In this document: positions 35,194-43,599 of the stretch, piece after piece
Layout: each line of letters begins with the position of its first letter
Numbering within the stretch: position 1 is the stretch's first letter
NCBI RefSeq assembly: GCF_007992715.1
Contig: NZ_BKAU01000001.1
Span: 1,736,001 to 1,800,000 of the forward strand
Source: Chitinophaga cymbidii
Lineage (GTDB): Bacteria; Bacteroidota; Bacteroidia; Chitinophagales; Chitinophagaceae
Direction of reading: 5' to 3'
Length of the DNA: 64,000 bases
Notes under the pieces: generated by a model
The model's input: the letters and a program-made list of their open reading frames with translations, nothing else
The model's database searches: none
What the model was told of the DNA's origin: nothing
Position numbers and translations under genes: made by a program

Positions 35194-37062
35194 TTACCTT
35201 CCCATATAAACCATGAGAATTTGTACATCACTTGGATTTACGCCGCTGATCCTGCTGGCTTGTCCCAATGTTCGTGGTTTGATTCTCGTGAATTTCTGCC
35301 GGGCTTCGTTGGAAAGTGAAACCAGCTTCGTGTAATCAAAAGCATCCGGTATCACCAGATCTTCCAGCTGGCTCATTCTTTTTACCAGTTCATTTTCCTT
35401 TTCGATATACACATCATATTTCACCTGGATCTCTACCTGTTCCAATACTTCGCGCCCGAAATCCTTTAATGCATCAGCCACTTTAGGCAGACTGTTTTTC
35501 ATGGACATGATATCCAATCCCGGGCGAAGCAATACCTGGTGCGCGCGTTGTTTTTGTGTCAGCGGGGCGGAATTATTTTCATTCAGCCAGGCATTTGTTT
35601 CTTCCGGCTCGAGGGGAAGCTCTTTCAAAATAGATTTCACCTGGTCCACACCCGCCAGCTTGTCCCTTGTTTTTTGCATTCTCTCTTCTGTAGCAAGCCC
35701 CAGTTTATAGCTTCTTTCTGTTAAACGGAGGTCTGCATTATCCTGCCGGAGCAAGGTTCTGAACTCAGCACGGGAAGTGAACATGCGATACGGCTCATCC
35801 GTACCTTTATTGATAAGGTCGTCTATCAGCACACCAATATACGCTTCGCTGCGTTTCAGCACGAGCGGTTCCTGCTCTTTTACCTTGAGGTGAGCGTTGA
35901 TACCCGCCATCAAACCCTGGCAAGCCGCCTCTTCATAACCTGTAGTTCCATTGATCTGCCCTGCAAAAAAGAGGTTTGATACGTGTTTTGTTTCGAGTGA
36001 AAACTGCAATTGGGTAGGGGGGAAGTAATCATATTCGATGGCATATCCCGGCCGGAACATTCTTGCGTTCTCGAATCCGGGTACCAGGCGAAGGGCTTTT
36101 TGCTGCACATCTTCCGGCAGGGAAGTAGAAAACCCGTTCACATAGATTTCCACCGTATTCCAACCTTCCGGTTCTACGAATAACTGATGGCGTTCCCTTT
36201 CCGCAAAACGATTGATCTTGTCTTCAATACTCGGACAATACCTTGGGCCTACGCCCTGAATTCTTCCCTGGAACATGGGGGACCTGTCGAATCCCGTACG
36301 CAGGATGTCATGTACCTGCTCGCTGGTATATGTAATATGACAGCTTCTTTGTTGTTCAGGTTTTATCTTCTCTACGTCCATATAGGAGAACCCAACGATC
36401 TCGTCATCCCCTTTTTGCTCTTCCATTTTGGAATAATCAAGACTTCTTCCATCGATGCGGGGAGGTGTTCCCGTCTTGAGGCGGTCACTTTCAAAGCCGA
36501 GGGACACCAGTTGTTCCGTAATGCCGGTGGCAGCTTTCTCTGCTACGCGGCCTCCTCCAAACTGTTTATCCCCGATATGGATCACCCCATTCAGGAAAGT
36601 TCCATTAGTAAGCACCACCGCTTTTGCCTGGATTTCATGGCCGAGGCCGGTGATCACACCCTGACAAACCCCGTTTTTAATGAGGAGTCCCTTTACCATG
36701 TCCTGATAAAAGTCTACCCCCGAAGTATTCTCCAATGCCTCTCTCCACTTGGCAGCGAATAGCATACGGTCATTCTGGGTGCGCGGGCTCCACATAGCGG
36801 GACCTTTACTCCGGTTCAACATCCTGAACTGGATCATGGACTGGTCTGTTACGATACCAGAATATCCCCCGAGCGCATCGATCTCCCGTACAATCTGCCC
36901 TTTTGCAATACCTCCCATGGCGGGATTACAGCTCATCTGGGCGATGGTCTGCATATTCATTGTGACCAGCAATACGCGGGAACCCATATTTGCGGCAGCG
37001 GCGGCAGCTTCACATCCGGCATGGCCGGCCCCGACAACAATAACATCGTAAGATGGGAACAT
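35194..37062 (-). CDS. mnmG: tRNA uridine-5-carboxymethylaminomethyl modification enzyme MnmG (GidA)
   Basis: 622 residues from the ATG at 37062; a 12-codon in-frame extension is less likely. FAD-binding motif VVGAGHAGCEAA at the N-terminus, CNPAMGGIAKGQIVREIDALGG, the SRAEFRTLLRQDNADLRL motif and a helical C-terminal domain ending in SRISGVNPSDVQILM. With MnmE it modifies U34 of certain tRNAs. gidA genes lie next to the replication origin in many bacteria, and here it is beside parS-like sites and about 3 kb from the predicted oriC. A perfect -7 box is at 37080-37087. Confidence 0.97.
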   Translation of the reverse strand: MFPSYDVIVVGAGHAGCEAAAAAANMGSRVLLVTMNMQTIAQMSCNPAMGGIAKGQIVREIDALGGYSGIVTDQSMIQFRMLNRSKGPAMWSPRTQNDRMLFAAKWREALENTSGVDFYQDMVKGLLIKNGVCQGVITGLGHEIQAKAVVLTNGTFLNGVIHIGDKQFGGGRVAEKAATGITEQLVSLGFESDRLKTGTPPRIDGRSLDYSKMEEQKGDDEIVGFSYMDVEKIKPEQQRSCHITYTSEQVHDILRTGFDRSPMFQGRIQGVGPRYCPSIEDKINRFAERERHQLFVEPEGWNTVEIYVNGFSTSLPEDVQQKALRLVPGFENARMFRPGYAIEYDYFPPTQLQFSLETKHVSNLFFAGQINGTTGYEEAACQGLMAGINAHLKVKEQEPLVLKRSEAYIGVLIDDLINKGTDEPYRMFTSRAEFRTLLRQDNADLRLTERSYKLGLATEERMQKTRDKLAGVDQVKSILKELPLEPEETNAWLNENNSAPLTQKQRAHQVLLRPGLDIMSMKNSLPKVADALKDFGREVLEQVEIQVKYDVYIEKENELVKRMSQLEDLVIPDAFDYTKLVSLSNEARQKFTRIKPRTLGQASRISGVNPSDVQILMVYMGR

Positions 37063-37079
37063 ATTCGAAATTTGAGATG

Positions 37080-37087
37080 CAAAGTTA
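37080..37087 (-). promoter_or_regulatory. mnmG -7 element
   Basis: TAACTTTG on the minus strand, 17 nt before the ATG. The -33 element is poor. Confidence 0.5.
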
Positions 37088-37133
37088 CATATAAACATTG
37101 ATGCGAAGGTGCAAAAACTGCAGGGGGAAGGGG

Positions 37134-37151
37134 ATGTTCCACGTGGAACAT
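37134..37151. promoter_or_regulatory. parS-like ParB-binding palindrome, site 1
   Basis: Perfect 18-bp palindrome ATGTTCCACGTGGAACAT, whose 16-bp core TGTTCCACGTGGAACA (37135-37150) is a one- or two-base variant of the well-known parS consensus. It is identical to the site at 37778-37795. Confidence 0.88.
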
Positions 37152-37735
37152 TGGTTAGGTGTTATATAACATTTCGTTTAGAAGCCAATAACTATTCGGG
37201 CTATAACATAAAGAGAGCTGAAAGATATCAGGAATATTCTCTACTCCACCACCTATGCAAAATTCATCCAAGATTTCATCCCAACCAAAACAACACATTC
37301 TCTTGTTCTTAGAGAAACGGCCATAAACAAACAATGAAACGGGGATACGTCCTTTCCGGAAGAATGCAACATCCAACAGTAAATCCATTTAACTACAATA
37401 TCTCAGTTGATCTAATGATAGCAATATGATAGAATACATTCATCTTCTAATCCAATAGTTCAAAAAGATGGGGTTCAAGACATCCCCCATAAAATATCCA
37501 TATCCTTTGATACGGAAGTTTTAAAATATTGCATTAAGGTAGGTAGACCTTCCAGTGCCGACTATACGTATCCGGCAACCGAAACCGGAACGATTCCATC
37601 CAGCCTGCGCGAAGCTATATTTGAAATTGATATTACAGACGATGACATTCATCGAAATCGATGAAATGATCGTACTTGACTTAGGCGATGGCAACGATGA
37701 CCTGTGGAGTACCAGATATAATTGTAACTTCTCAA
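37152..37735. other. AT-rich interval between the two parS-like sites, no supported gene
   Basis: About 580 bp. Short open frames (77 residues at 37155-37388 minus, and plus/minus frames around 37555-37754) lack start-site context and family resemblance. Base composition is lower in GC than nearby genes. It may be spacer within a centromere-like region or decayed coding sequence. Confidence 0.45.
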
Positions 37736-37765
37736 AAGAAAAAAAGCCGGGCACTAACGACCGGC
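37736..37765 (-). terminator. ybeY terminator
   Basis: Stem GCCGG/CCGGC (37746-37750 and 37761-37765) with a 10-nt loop and a T-run on the minus strand. The second parS-like site lies between the ybeY stop and this hairpin. Confidence 0.65.
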
Positions 37766-37777
37766 ATCTAAAAAGAA

Positions 37778-37795
37778 ATGTTCCACGTGGAACAT
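37778..37795. promoter_or_regulatory. parS-like ParB-binding palindrome, site 2
   Basis: Second perfect copy of ATGTTCCACGTGGAACAT, 644 bp from site 1 and 8 nt past the ybeY stop. Together they bracket the mnmG-ybeY interval. Confidence 0.88.
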
Positions 37796-37803
37796 CTATA
37801 AAG

Positions 37804-38226
37804 CTACTTATCGAAATACAATCTCAAATACTCATCCTCCTTTTGCCGCATCAATTCAATTTCCTTCTTTGTCTTATCCCTATAACCACAAAGATGCAAG
37901 GCCCCATGAAACATCACCCGGTGCAATTCATAATTCTCCGTTACCTCGTATTGTTCGGCGTTCTCCTTTACTCTGTCTATGCTGATGTAAATCTCACCCT
38001 CTGTTACTTCCGGGTCTGGTGACAACTCAAAAGTCACAATGTCCGTATACGTATCATGATTCAAAAACTGCTGATTGATCTGGAGCAGATACTCATCTGT
38101 ACAGAACACATACTGCAAACGGACCAATCCCTGTTCTTCTCTCTTGAACAACTCCCGGATAAATTCTTTGAGCCTGGTTCTCTCTTTCAGACCCACCTTT
38201 ACTTCATGCGCAGAAAAATAAATCAT
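37804..38226 (-). CDS. ybeY: rRNA maturation endoribonuclease YbeY
   Basis: 140 residues. Contains TDIVTFELSPDPEVTEGEIYIS and the metal site HGALHLCGYRD near the C-terminus. The first two His of the family HxxxHxxxxxH motif are present; at the third position the sequence reads D/K rather than His. I recall the same in other Bacteroidota homologues, but this was not checked. It processes 16S rRNA 3' ends and helps ribosome quality control. A near-consensus TAATTTTA ends 4 nt before the ATG. Confidence 0.92.
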   Translation of the reverse strand: MIYFSAHEVKVGLKERTRLKEFIRELFKREEQGLVRLQYVFCTDEYLLQINQQFLNHDTYTDIVTFELSPDPEVTEGEIYISIDRVKENAEQYEVTENYELHRVMFHGALHLCGYRDKTKKEIELMRQKEDEYLRLYFDK

Positions 38227-38266
38227 ATTGTAAAATTATAGTGAAAAGTTGGATACTGCCGCTTCA

Positions 38267-38300
38267 TTTTTTGCATATTGACGTTTGTGCGATACCTTTG
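38267..38300 (+). promoter_or_regulatory. feoA promoter
   Basis: TTTTTTG (38267-38273), 19 nt, TACCTTTG (38293-38300): full match to the housekeeping promoter. Leader of about 50 nt. Confidence 0.75.
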
Positions 38301-38358
38301 CGCTGTAATTACTGAGGCCCTCGTCACAGATTGGTTTTAACTCGCTCAACAAAATAAT

Positions 38359-38592
38359 ATGATCAAATTATCATCCCTCATGATCGGAAAAAGTGCAGTG
38401 ATCCGGGAATTTGAAAAAAGCGACCTTCATATCAAATTGATGGAAATGGGATGTGTTCCCGGAGAAACGGTAAAGGTTGAAAAAATAGCTCCGCTCGGTG
38501 ACCCCATCTGCATCATTGTAGCAGGATATAATTTATCACTCAGGAAGACAGAAGCAGATCATATCTGGGTAGAAGAAATTCTCGCAGTGTAA
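38359..38592 (+). CDS. feoA: FeoA-domain ferrous iron transport protein A
   Basis: 77 residues, one SH3-like FeoA domain: LSSLMIGKSAVIREF at the N-terminus, LMEMGCVPGETVKVEKIAPLG in the centre and NLSLRKTEADHIWVE at the end. A small cytoplasmic partner of FeoB. It stands alone with its own promoter and terminator, 34 kb from feoB and on the opposite strand, rather than in the usual feoAB operon. Confidence 0.93.
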   Translation: MIKLSSLMIGKSAVIREFEKSDLHIKLMEMGCVPGETVKVEKIAPLGDPICIIVAGYNLSLRKTEADHIWVEEILAV

Positions 38593-38614
38593 ATTGAAAA
38601 CTGTAAGATATTTT

Positions 38615-38651
38615 AAGAAGGATGTCCGGGAAAGGCATCCTTCTTTTTTTA
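38615..38651 (+). terminator. feoA terminator
   Basis: Perfect 10-bp stem AAGAAGGATG/CATCCTTCTT (38615-38624 and 38636-38645) followed by a T-run. Confidence 0.85.
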
Positions 38652-38910
38652 CCTTCAAGATTCAGTGGCACATGGGAGCATCCTCTAACATCAGGAGAAA
38701 ACATCCTTCAAAAAATACCCGAAATAAAATACCTAGCTCCCCTATATCCATCCTATGACTAATGCCAGATAAAAAGCCATCTATGATTAATTCCCCCATA
38801 TTACCCGCAATTTCTCATCCAATTTCCCGCTCAAAAAACCACAAAATTGAATTAATAATATGAATATCAAAATAATATATAGTATCAAAAAAATAAACCT
38901 ACACATCACA
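38652..38910. other. AT-rich intergenic region between feoA and nadA
   Basis: Convergent gap. No ORF with coding character on either strand, no DnaA box and no clear repeat; only terminators at both ends. Confidence 0.5.
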
Positions 38911-38936
38911 AAAAAAGCCGCCAAAAACTGACAGCT
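38911..38936 (-). terminator. nadA terminator
   Basis: 8-bp stem with two G-U pairs, AGCTGTCA/TGGCGGCT on the minus strand, loop of five, then a T-run; 23 nt past the nadA stop. Confidence 0.7.
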
Positions 38937-38958
38937 CTATAATCATTCAAAAAACTTC

Positions 38959-39966
38959 CTACAACCCCGCCTTCGCACTGATATCCAGCATGCGATCGAT
39001 CGGCTTCTTCGCAGCGATCCGAAGCTCCTCGTCCATCGTGATCTCCGGCTCCTCGTACTCCATGCACAGGTATAATTTCTCCAGCGTGTTCAATTTCATA
39101 TGCGGACAATCATTACATGCACAGGCATTGTTCGGCGGCGCCGGGATGAAAGTCTTCTGCGGATTTTCCTTTTGCATCTGGTGAAGAATGCCGGTTTCCG
39201 TCACCACGATATATTCCTGCGCATCGTCCCGCTGTGTATATTTCAGCAGTCCCGTTGTAGAACCAATGAAATCAGCAATCGCCAGAACAGCAGCTTCACA
39301 TTCCGGATGCGCAATGATCTTTGCCTTCGGGTGCCGCACTTTCAACCGCGTGATCTTTTCCAGGCTGAAAATCTCGTGCACCATGCAGGCGCCGTTCCAC
39401 AATACCATATCACGACCCGTTTTCTTGATCAGATAAGATCCCAGGTTCCGGTCCGGCGCAAAAATGATCGGCTGGTCCTTCGGAACACTTTCAATGATCT
39501 TTTCCGCATTGGAGCTGGTACAAATAATATCGCTGAGCGCCTTGATGCCCGCGGAACAATTAATATAGGAGATCACGATGTGATCCGGATATTTTTCACG
39601 GAACTTCCTGAACAGCTCCGGCGGAGCGCTGTCTGCCAGTGAGCATCCTGCCTTCAGGTCAGGGAGGAGCACCTTTTTCTGCGGGCTGAGGATCTTTGCC
39701 GTTTCCGCCATGAAGTGAACGCCGGCAAATACGATAATGTCAGCGTCCGTTTTAGCGGCCTGCTGGCTAAGCCCGAGGCTGTCCCCAATATAGTCCGCCA
39801 CGTCCTGTATATCCGGTTCCTGGTAATAATGCGCCAGGATGATTGCATTTTTTTCTTTCTTCAACCGGTCGATCTCCGCGAAAAGATCCAGCTGAACATC
39901 CACCTCTATGTCCAGGAATCCTTTTTTCTGTAAATTTTTTTTCGCTTCCGTTAATGCCGTAATCAT
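38959..39966 (-). CDS. nadA: Quinolinate synthase A
   Basis: 335 residues from the ATG at 39966. An upstream in-frame extension of 32 codons runs into the predicted origin and is not supported. The three Fe-S cysteine regions are visible: [19 protein letters not shown] and [15 protein letters not shown]. NadA condenses iminoaspartate with dihydroxyacetone phosphate to quinolinate in NAD synthesis, using an oxygen-sensitive 4Fe-4S cluster. Neither nadB nor nadC is in the window. A perfect TACATTTG box on the minus strand (40060-40067) may be its promoter. Confidence 0.97.
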   Translation of the reverse strand: MITALTEAKKNLQKKGFLDIEVDVQLDLFAEIDRLKKEKNAIILAHYYQEPDIQDVADYIGDSLGLSQQAAKTDADIIVFAGVHFMAETAKILSPQKKVLLPDLKAGCSLADSAPPELFRKFREKYPDHIVISYINCSAGIKALSDIICTSSNAEKIIESVPKDQPIIFAPDRNLGSYLIKKTGRDMVLWNGACMVHEIFSLEKITRLKVRHPKAKIIAHPECEAAVLAIADFIGSTTGLLKYTQRDDAQEYIVVTETGILHQMQKENPQKTFIPAPPNNACACNDCPHMKLNTLEKLYLCMEYEEPEITMDEELRIAAKKPIDRMLDISAKAGL

Positions 39967-40720
39967 AATTATAGAATTAATTTTCTTTTTAAAAAGAAGA
40001 AAAAGCCCACTACTATTAGGGGTGTGAATATGGGGGTAACTCCCATTCACTACCATATACAAATGTACTTGTTATATTTTTTTCCGGCACTATCCACATG
40101 AAATTAACAGGCTGATTTCCCGCCACTATTGAATTTGCGCTGCTTTATCCACAGTGTTGACAAGATTTTTCGTGTACAACTTTTCAGCGCGTCCGGTATT
40201 AAGAAAATGTTAAAACAGGGGAGTTATGCACGTCGGTAAATCCGGAATTAATCCGCCGCAGAAAAACAAATTTAGTTTTACCTACTTCCCAACGGCTGTT
40301 TACCCACATAAAATGCGCTTAACCCCATGGTTGTTAACATAAACTGTGGAAAAACAGACCCACTTTTCTGAAATTTTTCCCCGGCCGGATTTTTAAGATT
40401 TTTGGCGGGATAATTCACAAATTTCTGTGGATTATATACAGTATATGCTTATTTTGTGGATAACCGGCGCAGCATTCCACGTTGCCCGCCACCCGCAGAC
40501 CCAGTGATCGCGGGCAAATCAACGGATCTTTAACAACCGGTACCTGTGTATTAAATAAAAACAAAATGTGGATAATGTGTGAATCAAGCCAAAAAACGAC
40601 CCTCCCGAAATACCGCTCAAATCCTTTGCTGTATTGACTTTCCGGGCTTAAAAACCTATTTTGCAGTTACAACTATTTTATTCTATTTTTGCTACCTCTA
40701 AAATTTAGACTATATATTAT
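39967..40720. other. oriC: Probable chromosomal replication origin (oriC)
   Basis: 754-bp gene-free, partly AT-rich interval between nadA and the ppiD-like gene. DnaA boxes: perfect TTATCCACA at 40145-40153 (+), and perfect TGTGGATAA, the reverse form, at 40455-40463 and 40567-40575. One-mismatch boxes are CTATCCACA 40090-40098, TTACCCACA 40300-40308, TGTGGAAAA 40345-40353 and TGTGGATTA 40426-40434; TTATGCACG at 40224-40232 is weaker. Left boxes are mostly in + orientation and right boxes in reverse, so they face each other. AT-rich stretches at 40060-40082, 40391-40403 and 40664-40720 could be unwinding elements. Two parS-like sites and mnmG lie 2.5-5 kb to the left. dnaA is not in the window. 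Confidence 0.78.
40659..40691 (+). promoter_or_regulatory. Promoter of the ppiD-like gene
   Basis: TTTTG (40659-40663), 20 nt, TATTTTTG (40684-40691), 29 nt before the ATG, at the right border of the predicted origin. Confidence 0.65.
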
Positions 40721-42835
40721 ATGTCAGTTATTCAGAAAATCAGGGACAAATATGCCGTTGTCATTATCGTATTGATATGCCTGGCTATTGTGAGCTTTTT
40801 GCTGCAGGATGTTTTTTTCGGTAGAAACTCAATGTTCAATCAATCTACCAAAGTAGGTAAGGTAAATGGAGAAGAGCTGGACTACCGCGAGTATCAGCAA
40901 CGTATCGAGAACATGCAGGAAAGAATGCGCCAGCAAATGCCGGGCGCCAGCCTGGATGACCAGACACAACAATATATCCGTGAACAGGCATGGGACCAGT
41001 TCCTCCGTGAAAAGATAATGCAGGCGCAGTATGAAGAGCTGGGCATAGAAGTAACCCAGGCTGAAGTGACCGACCAGATCTATGGTAAGAACCCCCACCC
41101 CTTGGTTCTCCAGTATTTCGCCGATCCCCAGACCGGACAATTCGACCGCTCCGTATTACAGCGTGTAGCCGAACAGGTTAAGCAGGACCCTACCGGCCAG
41201 ATGAGCCAGCAGCTCCTCGCATTTGACCAGATGATCACTGAATACCAGAAGAATCAAAAATATATCACGCTCGTGCACCAGGGTATCTATTACCCCAAGT
41301 GGCTCGCGCAAATGGAACAGCAGAGCACAGCAGAAAATGCCAACATCAGCTACGTGCAGGTGCCTTACGCTTCTATCGCGGACAGCACCATCAAAGTAAC
41401 CGATGCTGAACTGAATAAATATATACAAGACCACAAAGCGCTCTTCGAAGTAAAAGAAAACCGCAGAGTAGAATATGTAGCTTTCAACGCACTGGCTTCC
41501 GCCGCGGATTCCGCGCTGGCGCTCACAGAATTTGAAAAGCTGAAAGCTGAACTGGATACCACGCCCGACGTTGCCGGATTTATCAAACTCAATTCCGAGC
41601 TTCCTTATTATGATGGTTACGCTCCGCGCAATTCCATTCAGGTGCCTGCAAAAGATTCCATCATCGACCTGCCGGCGGGAAAAATATATGGCCCTTACCA
41701 GGACAACAACCTGCTGGTATACGCAAAAGTGATCGACCGAAAAACATTGCCCGACACGGTGAAGATCCGCCAGATACTGGTGGCCATCCAGCCCGGCCTG
41801 TCTGACTCCCTCGCGAAAAAACGCGCGGACAGCCTCGAATCTGTGATCCGCGGCGGTGGCGATTTTGCAGCACTCGCAGCAACGTTCTCCGATGATCCGA
41901 ACAGCAAACAGAACGGCGGCGAATACACCCTCACCCCGAACGGATATTTTGCCAATGAACTGCAAGCCGTAAAAGACTTTGCTTTTGAAGGTAACAGCGG
42001 TGCGCTGAAAGTGGTGAAAATGCCGATCGGTTACGCAGTGGTGAAGATCACCGAGCAGAAGAACTTCGGACCCGCGCTGAAGATCGCTTACCTCGCCAAG
42101 CGTGTGGACGCCAGCTCCACCACCAGCAGCGAAGCGCTGGCGCTTGCCAATGACTTCGCTTCAAAGAACCGCGACTGGAAAACATTTGAAAAAACAGTAC
42201 AGGAACAAGGTCTGGATAAACGCCAGCAGAACCTCGGCGCGATGGACTTCGTAATCCCGGGCCTCGGCAGCTCCCGCGAAATCGTAAGCTGGGCTTACAA
42301 AGCAGACAAAGGAGAAATAAGCCCTGTGTTCACACTGGAAGATAAATTTGTAGTAGCCGTGCTGACCAGCGCACGTGAAGCCGGCACCGCACCGCTGGAA
42401 GAAGTTCGCCCGCAGGTAGAAGCGGAAGTGAAGAAAAACAAAAAAGCAGATCAGATCATTGCAAAAATGAAATCGCCTGCCACAATAGAAGCTGCCGCCA
42501 GCGCAACCAATCAGCCGGTGCTGACGGTTGACGCTATCAGCTTTGCCACGCCCTTCATTCCGTCCCTCGGCTTCGAGCCCCGCGTAAGCGGCGCCGCTTT
42601 TAACAAAGCATGGGGTACCGCTAAAGCTACCGCTCCGATCCAGGGTAATGGTGGTGTGTACGTGCTGAAAGTGAACACCTACGTTCCTTCCGGCCAGTCC
42701 CCGCTCGATTATGAGCAGCAACGCACAGCCTACGAACAGAACCTCCGCCAGCTGACGGACAACCAGCTGTTTGAAGCGCTGAAAAAGAAGAGCGACGTTA
42801 AGGATGACCGTGCGTCTTTCTTCACAGCAAACTGA
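40721..42835 (+). CDS. PpiD/SurA-type peptidylprolyl isomerase, membrane anchored
   Basis: 704 residues. One N-terminal membrane helix (residues ~13-30), a SurA_N-like chaperone region (KVNGEELDYREYQQRIENM), and a parvulin-type PPIase domain at about 345-450 (VKIRQILVAI, GGGDFAALAATFSDDPNSK, GGEY). The C-terminal part has a second, more diverged parvulin-like or substrate-binding region. Helps outer-membrane protein folding in the periplasm, anchored in the inner membrane. Long for PpiD (~620) but typical of this phylum. Confidence 0.93.
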   Translation: MSVIQKIRDKYAVVIIVLICLAIVSFLLQDVFFGRNSMFNQSTKVGKVNGEELDYREYQQRIENMQERMRQQMPGASLDDQTQQYIREQAWDQFLREKIMQAQYEELGIEVTQAEVTDQIYGKNPHPLVLQYFADPQTGQFDRSVLQRVAEQVKQDPTGQMSQQLLAFDQMITEYQKNQKYITLVHQGIYYPKWLAQMEQQSTAENANISYVQVPYASIADSTIKVTDAELNKYIQDHKALFEVKENRRVEYVAFNALASAADSALALTEFEKLKAELDTTPDVAGFIKLNSELPYYDGYAPRNSIQVPAKDSIIDLPAGKIYGPYQDNNLLVYAKVIDRKTLPDTVKIRQILVAIQPGLSDSLAKKRADSLESVIRGGGDFAALAATFSDDPNSKQNGGEYTLTPNGYFANELQAVKDFAFEGNSGALKVVKMPIGYAVVKITEQKNFGPALKIAYLAKRVDASSTTSSEALALANDFASKNRDWKTFEKTVQEQGLDKRQQNLGAMDFVIPGLGSSREIVSWAYKADKGEISPVFTLEDKFVVAVLTSAREAGTAPLEEVRPQVEAEVKKNKKADQIIAKMKSPATIEAAASATNQPVLTVDAISFATPFIPSLGFEPRVSGAAFNKAWGTAKATAPIQGNGGVYVLKVNTYVPSGQSPLDYEQQRTAYEQNLRQLTDNQLFEALKKKSDVKDDRASFFTAN

Positions 42836-42860
42836 TTTTAACAGGAAAAATATAGTCTGA

Positions 42861-42891
42861 AAGGCCGGGGCATTAATCCCGGCCTTTTTTT
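42861..42891 (+). terminator. Terminator of the ppiD-like gene
   Basis: Perfect 9-bp stem AAGGCCGGG/CCCGGCCTT (42861-42869 and 42878-42886), 8-nt loop, T7. Confidence 0.9.
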
Positions 42892-42925
42892 GTCACAGTG
42901 AGAACGGCGATAATACCGCCCCACC

Positions 42926-43079
42926 CATCACCATCCTGAATTATCACTCCTGCCACACAACCCGCTTCGCCTCCTGCTCGTCAACCCGCCAAATCTCCGC
43001 GACATCACTATCCTGAATTATGACATTCCCGCCACACAACCGCCGGCGCACGACCCCGCCAAATTCCGTAATTTTGCAG
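42926..43079 (+). repeat. Imperfect tandem duplication, unit ~77 bp
   Basis: Two units beginning CATCACCATCCTGAATTAT (42926) and CATCACTATCCTGAATTAT (43003), each followed by CC-GCCACACAAC and later CCCGCCAAAT. The second unit ends in the -7 box and start region of the DUF2480 gene; the first unit has lost that end. Confidence 0.75.
43069..43076 (+). promoter_or_regulatory. -7 element abutting the DUF2480 gene
   Basis: TAATTTTG, then four bases, then ATG at 43081. Any transcript from here would be leaderless or nearly so. Confidence 0.5.
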
Positions 43080-43080
43080 T

Positions 43081-43599
43081 ATGGAAGAAATTGTCAATAA
43101 AGTAGCGCAAAGCGCGCTGACAACGATAGACCTGGAAAAATTCTACCCGCAGGGCGAAACCGCCGTGTTCGACCTGAAGGATCACCTGTTCATGGAACTG
43201 ATCCTGAAAGAAAAGGAGTTCCGGGCGGGATTGCAGGAGCTGGACTGGGAAAAATACCGTGGAAAGAATGTTGCGATAGTTTGTACCGCCGATGCGATCG
43301 TGCCGATCTGGGCTTACATGCTCGTAGCAAGTTACTTGGAGCCCGTGGCGGCATTTTATGCTTTCGGGGATGAGGAATTTGTGCACAAAACGCTTTTCCT
43401 GAAAAACCTCGCGGCCATTGATCCGGAGCAGTACCGGGACGGGCGGGTGGTGATAAAAGGATGTGGAGATAAAACCGTCACCGAAGCAGCTTACGTGGAA
43501 GTGACCCGGTTGCTTCGCCCCGTAGTGAAGAGCATTATGTATGGGGAGCCCTGCTCCACCGTGCCGGTGTTTAAAACCAGCCGCGCTTCCGGAAAATGA
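43081..43599 (+). CDS. DUF2480-family protein
   Basis: 172 residues, cytoplasmic. Matches the Bacteroidota DUF2480 family as I remember it: LTTIDLEKFYPQGETAVFDLKDHLFMEL, LILKEKEFRAGLQELDWEKYRGKNVAI, CTADAIVPIWAYMLVASYLEP, and a C-terminal KSIMYGEPCSTVPVFK with a conserved Cys. Function unknown; the family is often near iron-sulfur assembly genes. The last 29 bp overlap the end of convergent corA. Confidence 0.85.
   Translation: MEEIVNKVAQSALTTIDLEKFYPQGETAVFDLKDHLFMELILKEKEFRAGLQELDWEKYRGKNVAIVCTADAIVPIWAYMLVASYLEPVAAFYAFGDEEFVHKTLFLKNLAAIDPEQYRDGRVVIKGCGDKTVTEAAYVEVTRLLRPVVKSIMYGEPCSTVPVFKTSRASGK

Noticed and set aside
37555-38022. 155-codon plus-strand ORF across the second parS-like site
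   Set aside because: Covers the terminator and the 3' end of ybeY on the opposite strand; no family resemblance.
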